A stretch of DNA of 64,000 bases from Lingula anatina (Eukaryota > Brachiopoda > Lingulata > Lingulida > Lingulidae): assembly GCF_001039355.2 (NCBI RefSeq), contig NW_019775742.1:67238-131237 (forward strand), given 5' to 3'. Shown piece by piece: positions 1 through 9,712 of the stretch (position 1 is its first letter; every line of letters starts with the position of its first letter). Below the pieces are notes generated by a model. That model worked only from the letters and a program-made list of their open reading frames with translations. It was not told the DNA's origin and made no database searches. The position numbers and the translations under genes were made by a program.

Positions 1-250
1 CATGTATGGATTTGGATTCTCTCAGTGCCTCTGGAGTAGAAATCACATTACTAGAGTGTGGACCCCTAAATGAGGTATGCATGCACTGTGATCTAAATGC
101 ATTTTCCATGTGCTGAGGTCTGAATGTGTTTTCACTGTGCTGGGGTCTACAAGTTATGTACATGTCAAACATCAGTCTAGCCACTGTACTGTCCAAGTTT
201 CAACTCATATTTACACCACTAGGATACTATGTCTTCACAGGATCTCAGTA
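1..250 (-). pseudogene. decayed C-terminal-tail coding sequence 3' of the first zinc-finger copy
   Basis: On the minus strand this stretch aligns with the tail-coding end of the genes further right, for example 46131-46420. The blocks for the last tail repeats and the FRGPHSSNV segment are recognisable, and the match runs towards the region that codes for SQQLDSSF. Small indels and substitutions break the frame. It lies just after the stop codon of the 271-2893 copy, so that gene once had, or was built next to, the family tail. It may continue beyond the window start. Confidence 0.7.
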
Positions 251-270
251 TTACTTTTCGTAATTTTAGT

Positions 271-2893
271 TCATTTTTCACCTTTTAATTGGTTTGGGCT
301 AATTTTGACAGTTTTATCTCTGGTGTGAATCCTTTCATGTTCATTACATTTATTTTTTCTTATGAATCTTTTGTCACAGTAATTACATTTGAATGGCTTC
401 TCTCCAGTGTGAGTTCTTTCATGTACCACAAGTAAACTCCTGACTCTAAATCTTTTTCCACAGTAAGAACAAACCAGTGGTTTAATACCTTGGTGATTTT
501 TCACATGACTTAACCAATGTGATCTTGCCTTAAAACTTTTGTCACAAAAATCACACTTAAATGGCCTCTCACCAGTGTGAGTGCGTTCATGTTCCATACA
601 AGCAATTTTGACAGAAAATCCTCGTTCACAATATTGGCATTTGTATGGCTTTTCTCCAGTGTGCATGTTCATTATATGAATTTTCAAACATGCACCTAAA
701 GCAAAACTTTTTGTACAGTACGTGCACCTATATGGTTTTTCTCCAGTGTGAATTCTCATATGTTTCTTTAAATCATAAGCATAGGCAAAGGGCTTGCCAC
801 AGTGGTTACATTTGTGTTTCTTTTTTTCAGTGTGGATTTTCTCATGCTTTTTAAGAGCTCTGGGTCCCCAACAAGATTTACCACAGTGAGAGCATATTAA
901 TTCATGGATTTTTTCATGTTCCACTAGATCAGCCATCCTGGTAAAAGTCTCTTCACAACTTTTACATTTGAGTCTGTCATCTTTGTGAATGACTGCATGG
1001 GTAACAAGATCCACTTTCCTCTTGAATGTTCGATCACAATGTGAGCAAGTGTACATGTATGTACTACCAGTAGTAGCACACAATTTTTCACTTTTCCTTG
1101 TGTGAATTTTCCCAGTGTGAATTTCCATATGTTTCTTCAAATCACAACGATAGGCAAAGGGCTTGCCACAGTGGTTACATTTGTGTTTCTTTTCATCAGT
1201 GTGGATCTTCTCATGTTTTTTAAGAGCTCTGGGTCCCCAACAAGATTTATCACAATGACGGCACTTTAACTCATGGATTTTTCCATGTTCCACTAGATCA
1301 GCCATCCTGGTAAAAGTCTTTTCACAACTTTTACATTTGAGTCTGTCATCTTTGTGAATGACTGCATGGGAAACAAGATCCACTTTCCTCTTGAATGTTC
1401 TATCACAATGAGAACAAGTGTACATGTATGTACTACCAGTAGTAGCACGCAATTTTTTTCTTTTCCTAGTGTGAATTTTCCCAGTGTGAATTTCCATATG
1501 TTTCTTCAAATCACAATGATAGGCAAAAGGCTTGCCACAGTGGTTACATTTGTGTTTCTTTTCATCAGTGTGGATCTTCTCATGTTTTTTAAGAGCTCTA
1601 GGTCCCCAGCAAGATTTATCACAACAACGGCACTTTAACTCATGGATTTTTCCATGTTCCACTAGATCAGCCATCCTGGTAAAAGTCTTTTCACAACTTT
1701 TACATTTGAGTCTGTCATCTGCGTGAATGACTGCATGTGAAACAAGATCCACTTTCCTCTTGAATGTTCTATCACAATGAGAGCAAGTGTATATAGCATG
1801 AATTTTCTCATGCCTTTTAAGAGCACTTCATAAAAGATTTATCACAATAAGAACAATTCAATTGATGGATTTTTTCATGCCTTGTTCGTTCATTATCCTT
1901 ACTGAATGTTTTATCGCAATGCAAATAAGTAATTGATTTTGTTCCAGTGTCAATGGAAGTTTTCTTGTCATTCTTTACCACAGATTCTATTTCCGTTGTA
2001 GATGTAACATCATCTTTCATACACTCTTCGTTGTGCTTTAAGAAAGCAATCTTGTTGAAAAATTTTTCATTACAATTCCAACATCTGAATTGATGCAATA
2101 TATACATATAATGTCTCTGCCCAGTGTGAGTACTTTCATGTGATCCACATTCATCTGCAGGTGGAAGATTCCTGTCGCAAGTTTCCTCATATCCAAAGCC
2201 ATATATGGTTTCTTTTTTGATTAAAACCTCACTGGTTTGTTTTTGGTTGTCTGAATTGTGTGTTTCATTTTCTTGATCATTCAAACCGTGTCCTTCTTCT
2301 TCTAATTCTGTATGGTTTCTGGTCTTTGAAAGGTCTAGTTGTGCATCAGCGTTAAGTGATATAATTAATCTCTTCATACTCAAAAAGTCATTTTTTAGTT
2401 TTATAAAAGTTTTCATAAAACCCAGACATCTTTCACAACAGGCATCCGAATCATCTGGAGCAGTTAAAATCTTTAAAAGTTCATGAACCTCTCTCTGAAC
2501 ACTAGGAAATAAGGATAGCTTTGTGTACTCAGGTTTACTGGTGCCTTTTGGTGGACCACATATGCAACATTTTTGGTTTATTTCTGAATCTTTGCTTGTA
2601 GTATCTGTGGGAATTTCAGTTGCGAGAAGCCGATCCTCGTTTTCATGACAGTGAGGAGGAAGTGGAAAAGGCATCTTCGCATCCCCTTCAGTTTCTTCAC
2701 CGCGATCGTTGCCTGTTATTGTCCCATCACCAGGGTTCGCATCTACTCCGTTTACAATGATTTTCTCTTGAAACTCACCACATTGCCCGTTGGCAGTCGA
2801 GTTTTCACGTACTTCACCAAGCAAAGTAATTGGTGGAGTACACTTTTCATGACAAATGCTCTCCATAATTTCATTTTCCGCAGTCGTGGGCAT
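271..2893 (-). pseudogene. ZAD-like C2H2 zinc-finger gene broken by a frameshift
   Basis: The gene starts at ATG 2893 with MPTTAENE, which matches the start of the next gene (MSTTAENE). The first open part (1817-2893) carries the ZAD-like Cys pairs (CCIC and CCERC), the motif IKKE, a C2HC finger and one C2H2 finger, then stops inside the next finger after SFMKCS. Shifting frame near 1826-1835 restores a frame that stays open down to 271 and holds 17 fingers. Relative to the gene at 4347-6533 the break is a net loss of about 5 nt, which is unlike a simple homopolymer error. The finger part contains nearly three copies of a 369-bp repeat. There is no tail in frame, because the protein would end in QLKGEK. 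It could still be expressed as a ZAD-only protein of 358 residues, but pseudogene is the simpler reading. Confidence 0.75.
759..1795 (-). repeat. 369-bp intragenic tandem repeat coding four fingers
   Basis: The word for TRMADLVEHGKIH recurs at about 922, 1291 and 1660 on the plus strand, giving a 369-bp period (123 codons). Each unit codes for four fingers: CDRTF, CEKTF, a CWG finger and CGKPF, joined by a linker containing RKRKK or RKSEK. The two right-hand copies are almost identical, so the expansion is recent. The period is a multiple of three, so frame is kept. Confidence 0.85.
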
Positions 2894-3165
2894 TATCGGT
2901 GTGAATATCTCCTTCTAAAGGATATTTCACAGTAAACTATGGCAAACGGATGCACAGTAATAAAGGGAGGCTACTATATTCCGATAATACAATTTATTGC
3001 ACTTTTCAAAGCCAATTATTAATTTCAATTTTACGTAAAAGTTAGGTCTGGCAAATCTGTCTTGTTAATTTCTTAACAACAGATCACTGTGTTCCACGAT
3101 TTTGACACAATTGTTCTTTGTTATGTTTATTAATCCTCGTGGATATAGCTTGTCTTGACTTGCTA
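2894..3165 (-). promoter_or_regulatory. upstream region of the 271-2893 copy
   Basis: The stretch just upstream of the ATG aligns with the same place upstream of 6533: both hold TGCACAGTAA, a GATA-containing word and ACAATTTATTGC. Further out (3148-3160) is AGCTTGTCTTGAC, a match to the motif found upstream of most genes in the cluster. These are shared flanks, and promoter activity is inferred. Confidence 0.35.
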
Positions 3166-3464
3166 ATTACAGTACCAAGGGTACATGAGCGTTGATGGAG
3201 CGTGTAACACATAAAAACCACTTCTAATAATTTCTTATATGACTCAAATGAATTCGACATGTCAAGGGCCAAATGAATAAACTATATGCTGGCATTTGTA
3301 GCCAAAAAACTGGCTTCATATGCATCTGTAGATCTCTGTTATATTCAGTGATTGGGGTATCAGTTTTTCACAGAGAAGGAATCAGCTGATGCTGAATAGG
3401 ACATAGGCACGCCAAATTTGCATTTTTTTGTTTAAACTCGGCAGACTTTTCAACTTCACATTAA

Positions 3465-3514
<50 letters not shown>

Positions 3515-4150
3515 TTATTTCTCTATTCTAGTACTTTTCTTCAATTTAATTAATTTTATTTATTTATTTATTTAGACTCCACATCAATAAAAATACATTC
3601 TGCAGACCTTACAATCAAAACACAAACTTAAGTCAAAAGGATTACTTCAAATTAAAAAGAAGCACTAGTATTAAAAGTCAAGAGAAAATAATCCTGTTAT
3701 ACAAGAGATGTTCTGTAAGGTAACTATAAAATGTTCTATTATATATTCTTTTAAGTTGAGTTTTCAGTTCTTTGTTAAAATAATCTGCCAAGTTTATGTA
3801 AGTTCTGCTTATCATTAATTCCACTTCAAGCGCCACATGTAAAAGGTTTTTATCCATTGCTTTATGCCTTATACTTTGAGGTTTTCAGAATTTTTGGTCC
3901 TTAATTCTCAACATTTTGTTACGTGTCTATATTAAGCATTACTTATCATATAAATCAAACATTTCTTTCCAATCTGGGTATTTTTCAGGTACAGTGTAAA
4001 AATATCCTTTCTGCTCTTATTGGTTTCACCATTGTAGGTAAAAGTTTCATTTCTGAGCTGTAAAAGAAAATTTTATCAAGCTGTGATGTGTACCATAACA
4101 TAAAAAATTACATATTTCATAGTTTAATTTAAAGTAAAGCAATTTGCCTT
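3166..4150. other. intergenic, AT-rich, no gene seen
   Basis: It contains an (AT)n microsatellite at 3468-3511 and otherwise AT-rich DNA. Part of it near 3340-3450 aligns loosely with 7380-7470 upstream of the next gene, so it belongs to the duplicated flank. I see no coding potential. Confidence 0.5.
3468..3511. repeat. (AT)n microsatellite
   Basis: Uninterrupted AT dinucleotides. Confidence 0.95.
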
Positions 4151-4154
4151 AATT

Positions 4155-4325
4155 AAGTCAGGATCTCTGAATGTGACCCCTCTGTGCTGGGGTCTGCATG
4201 TACTTTACATGTGAAACTTATGAAAAAGAGTTGTATTGTCCAAGTTCCAACTGACATTAACACCATTAGAGTACTCTGAATTCATAGAAAATTCACTAAA
4301 CATTACATTCTAAATTTTTAGGTCA
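4155..4325 (-). pseudogene. decayed tail-coding sequence 3' of the 4347-6533 gene
   Basis: The words CTGTGCTGGGGTCT and GTCCAAGTT, in order on the plus strand, match both the remnant at 1-250 and the intact tails. The reading frame is lost. It begins just after the stop codon of the neighbouring gene, which therefore seems to have lost its tail by mutation and not to have lacked it originally. Confidence 0.6.
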
Positions 4326-4346
4326 ACTTTAATTTGGCTGGATATA

Positions 4347-6533
4347 TTATGACGGTTTTTCTCCTCTGTGATTCCTTTCATGTACATTGCATTTGTCTTT
4401 TCTTATAAATGTTTTGTCACAGTATTTGCATTTGAATGGCCTCTCTCCTGTATGAGTTCTCTCATGTATAACAAGTCTACTCCTGATACCAAATCTTTTT
4501 CCACAGTAAGAACAAACATGTGGTTTAATTCCTTGATGATCCTTAACATGTCTTAAATGATTTGATTTTCTGGCAAATCTTTTGTCACAAAAATCACACT
4601 TAAATGGCCTCTCCCCAGTGTGAGAGCGTTCATGTTCTTCCCAAGAGACTTTGACAGAAAATCCTCGTTCACAAAATTGGCATTTGTATGGCTTTTCACT
4701 AGTGTGCATGGTCAATTCATGCACTTTCAAAGCTGAGATCAAAGCAAACCTTTTTCCACAGTAAGAACAAACTTGTTTAATTCTTTGATGATTCTTAACA
4801 TGAAATCTCCAATTGGATTTTCTGGCAAATCTTTTGTCACAAATATCACACTTAAAAGGCTTCTCTCCAGTGTGAGAGCGTTCATGTTCTACACAATGAA
4901 TTTTGGTAGTAAATCGGCTTGCACAATATTGGCATTTGTATGGCTTTTCTCCAGTGTGCATGGTCATTTCATGAATTTTCAAAGTTGCCTTCAAAGCAAA
5001 CCCTCTTGCACAGTACTGACATATATGTGGCTTTTCTCCAGTGTGAGTTCTCATGTGTAGCTTCAATTCACTATCACTGGGAAAGGGCTTGCCACAGTGT
5101 TTACATTTGTGCTTCTTTTCATTGATGTGAATTTTTTTCTCATGACTTTTAAGAGCCTTAAATCCCCAACAAGATTTACCACAGTGAGAGCATATTAATT
5201 CATGGATTTTTCCATGTTCAACTAGATCAGCCACCCTGGTAAAAGTCTTTTCACAACTTTTGCATTTCAGTTTGTCATTTTTGTGATCAGCTTTGTGCAA
5301 AAGAAGTTTCCTTCTGCTCTCAAATGTTCTATCACAATGAGAGCAAGTGTATATACTGTGCGATTCCTTACTAGTGTGAATTTTCTCATGCCTTTTAAGA
5401 GCATTTGTTCCCATATAAGATTTTCCACAATAAGAACATTTCAGTTGATGGGTTTTTTTATGCCTTGTAAGTGTATTTCTCTTACTGAATGCTTTATCGC
5501 AATACAAACAAGAAAATGGTTTTGTTCCAGTATCAATGGCCTTTTTCTTTTTATCATTCTTTACTGCAGTTTTAGTTTCCTTTGCTTCATCTTTCATACC
5601 TGTACACTCTTTGTAGTGAATTAGGAACTCTGTCTTGTTGAAAAAATTTTCATTACAATTTCTGCATATGAATGGATGCAATATTGATAAATAATATTTT
5701 TGCCCAGTGTGAGTACTTTCATGTGCATAAAATTCATCTACAGGTGCAAGATTCCTGTTGCAAATTTCCTCATATCCAAAGCCAATGGTTTCTTGCTTGA
5801 TTAGAACCTCACTACTAGTATTTTGTTCTTGGTTGTCCAAATTGTGTGTTTCATTTTCTTGATCATTCAAAGTGTGGTCTTCTTCTTCTAATTCTGTATG
5901 GTTATTGGACTTAGATAGTTCTAGTTGTGCATCAACATGAAGTGATATAATTAATCTCTTCATACTCAAAAAGTCATTTTTCAGCTTTATTAAAGTTTTC
6001 ATAAAACCCAGGCATCTATCACAACAGACATCTGAATTGTCTGGAGCAGTTAATATCTTCAAAAGTTCACGGACTTCTTTCTCAACACCAGGAAATAAGG
6101 ATAGCTTTGAGTACTCAGTTTTACGGGCACCTTTTGGTGGACCACATATCAAGCATCTCTGGTTAATTTCTGTATCTTTACAGTTACTTGCAGTCTCTGT
6201 TGCAAAAAGTTGTTTCTCATTATCATGACTGTGAAGAGGTGGAGGAGACATCACAGCATCATCATCTTTTTCTTCACAACGTCCAACATGCTGTTCTCTT
6301 TGACCGTTGTCTTTTATTGTTCCATCTCCCAGACTGTCATCAACTTCGTTTAATAATACTTTCTCTCTTTCAGACGCTATATTGCGCAATTCAGTGAGAC
6401 CCTGGCCGTCTTGCCCCAGAGCCATCGAGTTTTCACTTATTTCACCAGGCAAAGGCATTGGTGAGGTGTCGCAGGTGATGTCTTTTTCGTGATCAGTACA
6501 TTCTTCAATCTCATTTTCCGCAGTGGTGGACAT
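4347..6533 (-). CDS. ZAD-like C2H2 zinc-finger protein, 728 aa, tail lost
   Basis: Intact frame from ATG 6533 (MSTTAENE). Residues 126-198 form the ZAD-like domain with C127, C130, C171 and C174, followed by a predicted helix (FMKTLIKLKNDFLSMKR). LIKQE at 244-248 is a SUMO consensus inside an acidic stretch. A C2HC finger lies at about 290-310, then 14 C2H2 fingers from about 342 to the end. Fingers 4-6 of the whole array form one triad with the three-residue ELI linker and a CWG third finger. Fingers 8-10 and 11-13 are a tandem duplication (both include KRFARKSN), and one linker there is short (HQRIKQVC). The protein ends in HRGEKPS with no tail. It is likely a nuclear DNA-binding regulator, and its target is unknown. 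The start agrees with the neighbouring broken copy. Confidence 0.88.
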   Translation of the reverse strand: MSTTAENEIEECTDHEKDITCDTSPMPLPGEISENSMALGQDGQGLTELRNIASEREKVLLNEVDDSLGDGTIKDNGQREQHVGRCEEKDDDAVMSPPPLHSHDNEKQLFATETASNCKDTEINQRCLICGPPKGARKTEYSKLSLFPGVEKEVRELLKILTAPDNSDVCCDRCLGFMKTLIKLKNDFLSMKRLIISLHVDAQLELSKSNNHTELEEEDHTLNDQENETHNLDNQEQNTSSEVLIKQETIGFGYEEICNRNLAPVDEFYAHESTHTGQKYYLSILHPFICRNCNENFFNKTEFLIHYKECTGMKDEAKETKTAVKNDKKKKAIDTGTKPFSCLYCDKAFSKRNTLTRHKKTHQLKCSYCGKSYMGTNALKRHEKIHTSKESHSIYTCSHCDRTFESRRKLLLHKADHKNDKLKCKSCEKTFTRVADLVEHGKIHELICSHCGKSCWGFKALKSHEKKIHINEKKHKCKHCGKPFPSDSELKLHMRTHTGEKPHICQYCARGFALKATLKIHEMTMHTGEKPYKCQYCASRFTTKIHCVEHERSHTGEKPFKCDICDKRFARKSNWRFHVKNHQRIKQVCSYCGKRFALISALKVHELTMHTSEKPYKCQFCERGFSVKVSWEEHERSHTGERPFKCDFCDKRFARKSNHLRHVKDHQGIKPHVCSYCGKRFGIRSRLVIHERTHTGERPFKCKYCDKTFIRKDKCNVHERNHRGEKPS

Positions 6534-6635
6534 TATCGACGTAGAAATCGGCAGTATTAAATGAAGCCAAATGCACAGTAAAAAAGGGCAATTACTAACA
6601 TCTGATAGTACAATTTATTGCTGTTTAAGGGACCG
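6534..6635 (-). promoter_or_regulatory. proximal upstream region of the 4347-6533 gene
   Basis: It shares TGCACAGTAA, ATTACTAACATCTGATAG and ACAATTTATTGC with the flank of the first copy. ACTAACATNNGATA also resembles the word in the upstream blocks of the genes at 19446, 24888, 32215 and 40148. The distal half of this flank resumes at about 7230, after two inserted foldback elements. Confidence 0.35.
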
Positions 6636-6639
6636 TTTC

Positions 6640-6865
6640 CACAGATATTTGGATCTATCTATCTCCCTGGGGAGTCTTACTAAATTGTTATCAATTTGAC
6701 CGGCTTAAATGTCTATCACACCTAGTAAAGCTGTTAGGGGGTAATTATCTTTATCCCTGATTCGGTAGGCGTGACACATTTAAGCCGGTTATAGTAGTTT
6801 ATTGATAGCAATTAAGTGAGACTTCCCAGGGAGTTATAGACTGATCCATCTAGGGATGGGAACCC
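6640..6865. mobile_element. foldback MITE, family F1, copy 1
   Basis: The two ends are inverted copies: the left half reads TCCCTGGGGAGTCTTACTAA, then CCGGCTTAAATGT. The right half gives the reverse complement of similar words (ACTTCCCAGGGAGT, ACATTTAAGCCGG). Arms are about 90 bp with imperfect pairing and a short centre. Similar foldbacks occur at 6995-7220 and 35620-35865. Ends are approximate and no target duplication is certain. Confidence 0.6.
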
Positions 6866-6881
6866 AGTCTAAGTGAAGGGC

Positions 6882-6884
<3 letters not shown>

Positions 6885-6925
<41 letters not shown>
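6885..6925. repeat. (TG)n microsatellite
   Basis: About twenty TG dinucleotides between two foldback elements. Confidence 0.95.
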
Positions 6926-6927
<2 letters not shown>

Positions 6928-6994
6928 CTTTTTTTAAAAATATATCTGTATTTCTTTTTTCTTATATGTTAAAACAGTTCATCATCCTCACGGT

Positions 6995-7220
6995 ATTACA
7001 CCCCATTTCCATAGATTTTAGATCGATCTATCCCTGTGGGGAGTCTCACTAGATTACTGTCAGCTTAGCCGGCTTAAGTGTCTGTCCCGCCTACTGAAAG
7101 CTGTAAGGGGCTAATTAACTATGGTGCACGCTCGACTGACTGCAATTTAGCTTGAACCCCCAGGGAGTTATATAGGTCGATCTAAATCTTAATCCCTGGA
7201 TTGATCTAAATCTCTGGGAA
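6995..7220. mobile_element. foldback MITE, family F1, copy 2
   Basis: It begins CCATTTCCATAGATTTTAG and has GGGGAGTCTCACTAGATT and GCCGGCTTAAGTGTCTG in the left arm. The right arm returns CCCAGGGAGTTATATAGG. It is the same family as 6640-6865 but diverged. With the (TG)n tract it splits the upstream flank that is continuous in the first gene copy. Confidence 0.55.
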
Positions 7221-7229
7221 TACACCCTT

Positions 7230-8770
7230 ACACCATACACAATTGTTCTTTGTTATGTTTATGAATATTAATGGGTAGCTTAATTAATTAATTAATTATC
7301 TGGATTTCCTAATTCCATTATGCAATATTAATAAGGGTCTGAATAAATTGGGGGTGGGGCAGAACAAACTAGTTTGACATTCATATTGTTGGAACAGGCT
7401 GAAGATAGTACTAGCTAGCTAGGATATATAGGCACCCAAAATTGGCAATGTTTACTTCAACCCGACATCCTATAGTTATTTTCAAGTCATTACTCTCCCA
7501 CAGAAAATATGGTTAATGAGCATAGCAAAGATTCCCTTGGCTTTGTTTAAATTACACGCGACATCCAAAATAATTCTAAATAAACTTTTTTGTATAAGCT
7601 TTGATCTTTTTCAAAATTGTAACGTACCCTTCTAGGACCCAAAACTGACACCTTTTGTTCAAAATATTGTGGAAAGATTTGGAAACAAATACTGGAATTG
7701 GTTTGCTTTGTGACTTCACTAGATTGAACTTTTACAACAGAGTTTGCGTGCAGCTCGCCTTTGTGATTTTTTAGATATATCTGTATACTTCACTGTTTTT
7801 GGACATTGGTTACAGTATAAAGATTACACTCCCTTTTTGTATTTATTTATTTATATCTATTTTACCCAAACTTTGTTTTTACCATAAATAAATAACATAT
7901 TGCACCATACTGGTAGTCTTTTCTTCAGGCACTGTTCAGTTTGTTAATCGAATTATTGAGTGATAAAAAGCAGTGTTTAAGCTGTAGATTGTCACCTTTG
8001 TTACAGACTTAATTTGCATAAATGTGGAATTTTACAAGTTACACTGTCCTAGCTTGGGCAATTCTAGGAAACTGGATAACAAGAGTCGACTGTGTAGTCG
8101 GTAGATGAATTTCATTTTTATAAATTCAGATATGGTTAATGAGCATAGCAACTAAATCCTTAGGTCAGTTATAATTGGTATTAAAAAGAATTTTAACTCT
8201 ATATTCATAGGGGTATGTAAAATACAATGTATAGGTGATTTAAAAGCATAAAAACGCAACATCAAAGGTTTCCCTGTGGTTATTTGTAAATCATAATTCA
8301 CACCAATAATTGAATGCATTTTTCCATTAAAAAAAAAATTCTCCAATTTATGGTAGGTCACGGTCCCGGCTTGTTAGCCAATTTATCAAATTTAAATTAT
8401 TTTAAATCTATTTTTAATACAATATCGATGAATAACAATGTTGGTATCATGAAAATTGCATAAGGGAGTAATGATACAGGGGAGTTCTTGGTGTGGAGGA
8501 ATAATGGTCAATATTTTTACAGGAAATGTATCCATGTAGGGTTCTATCAGTGTGAGGTCAAATCAATGTGTATAATGCAAAAAAAAAAAAAAAAATTGAC
8601 TAGGGGTAGTAGGGGAAGTATCAGCGAGGGAAGAGTATCTATGCAGGTACACATCAGTGAGGGGTGTATGGACATGGCCCTAAAATGGCTTGCCAACTTC
8701 TTAATTAACTGAGAATTTACCATTTCTTTGTACAGGTGATACTTGTTCAATGTACTAACCCAATACTCCG
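7230..8770. other. intergenic, duplicated flank then no gene seen
   Basis: From 7230, ACAATTGTTCTTTGTTATG matches 3107-3125 upstream of the first copy, so the displaced distal flank starts here. The rest is AT-rich without a credible frame. A poly-A run lies at about 8579-8596. Confidence 0.5.
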
Positions 8771-8774
8771 TCTA

Positions 8775-8950
8775 AGAGCGCATTCAGATCAGTCGACTAA
8801 CATATCTGCAGATCAAATATGGTGACCCACTAAAAAGCTTGCAGCTTAATTCTGAATAGATTCCTGGCAGGGAATATGCAACAAGTCTTTAAGTGGGTTG
8901 GCCATATTTGATCTGTGGATTTGTTAGTCTGCTGTTCCGAATGCGTTCTA
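8775..8950. mobile_element. small foldback element
   Basis: The left arm contains GCGCATTCAGATCAG, GACTAAC and GATCAAATATGG. The right arm contains their reverse complements (CCATATTTGATC, GTTAGTC, GAATGCG) in mirror order. The arms are about 65 bp. It looks like a nonautonomous DNA transposon, but I cannot define the target duplication. Confidence 0.6.
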
Positions 8951-9712
8951 TCCCTAGCCTGTACTCATCATATGGGACCCTGTACTTCCATTCCTTGGAC
9001 TTCTAATCCCTCCCCAACGCACCACTGCAATGTCTTTTGGTTGCAAATAAATTGGATTACCATTATTATTATTATTGTAATAGTAAAGAGATGTCCAGTT
9101 CAAATGTTCTTTTAAGTATAAAATGTTCATTTAAAATTTCTTTCAAAGAAGAGTTTTCAGTTCTTTGGTGAAGTCATCTGCTAAGCTTATTTTCTTAGTT
9201 CTAATGGTAATTGATTCCATTCATGTATATCATAAATAAAAAGAACTTAAGATATTTTTTTCAAAGCAAAGCAATGTTCCTTTGTGTCACATAAATAGTG
9301 AATGTGGATTTCAAGTAACAAATATAAATCACTTCTACTAGTTTCATAATGGACTAATTTAAAATAAAGTCCAAATGCCAAGTCAAAAACCAAATTAATC
9401 TCTTGTTCAGCCGGAAAAATACTGTAATGACTCAATCCTTTCAATGGGCAAAAATGATCAAACTTTCAGATACCTCATTTTAAAATCATAAACATTATAT
9501 TTTTGTACAGCATTTGTGATTTTAATGCATAAAACAGAATTATAAGGTATTCTGATGTTCAGTTTTGTTGCAACCACTCATTAGGATTGCTCTTATTTAA
9601 AAAAATTAGACTTGAAAAAATACAGTATCTGTAAAATTCACATTTATCTCAATTGAAAAGATCCAAGTTATTACACATTAAAACTGCACCTTCTTTAAAA
9701 ATTTTTAGATCT
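8951..9712. other. intergenic 3' flank of the 9713-11893 gene, nothing recognised
   Basis: AT-rich sequence. There is no decayed tail here, unlike the 3' flanks of the two copies to the left, and no repeat that I recognise. Confidence 0.4.

Noticed and set aside
759-1795. Regularly spaced repeats as a CRISPR array
   Set aside because: The units are 369 bp, coding and without short unique spacers. The genome is eukaryotic.
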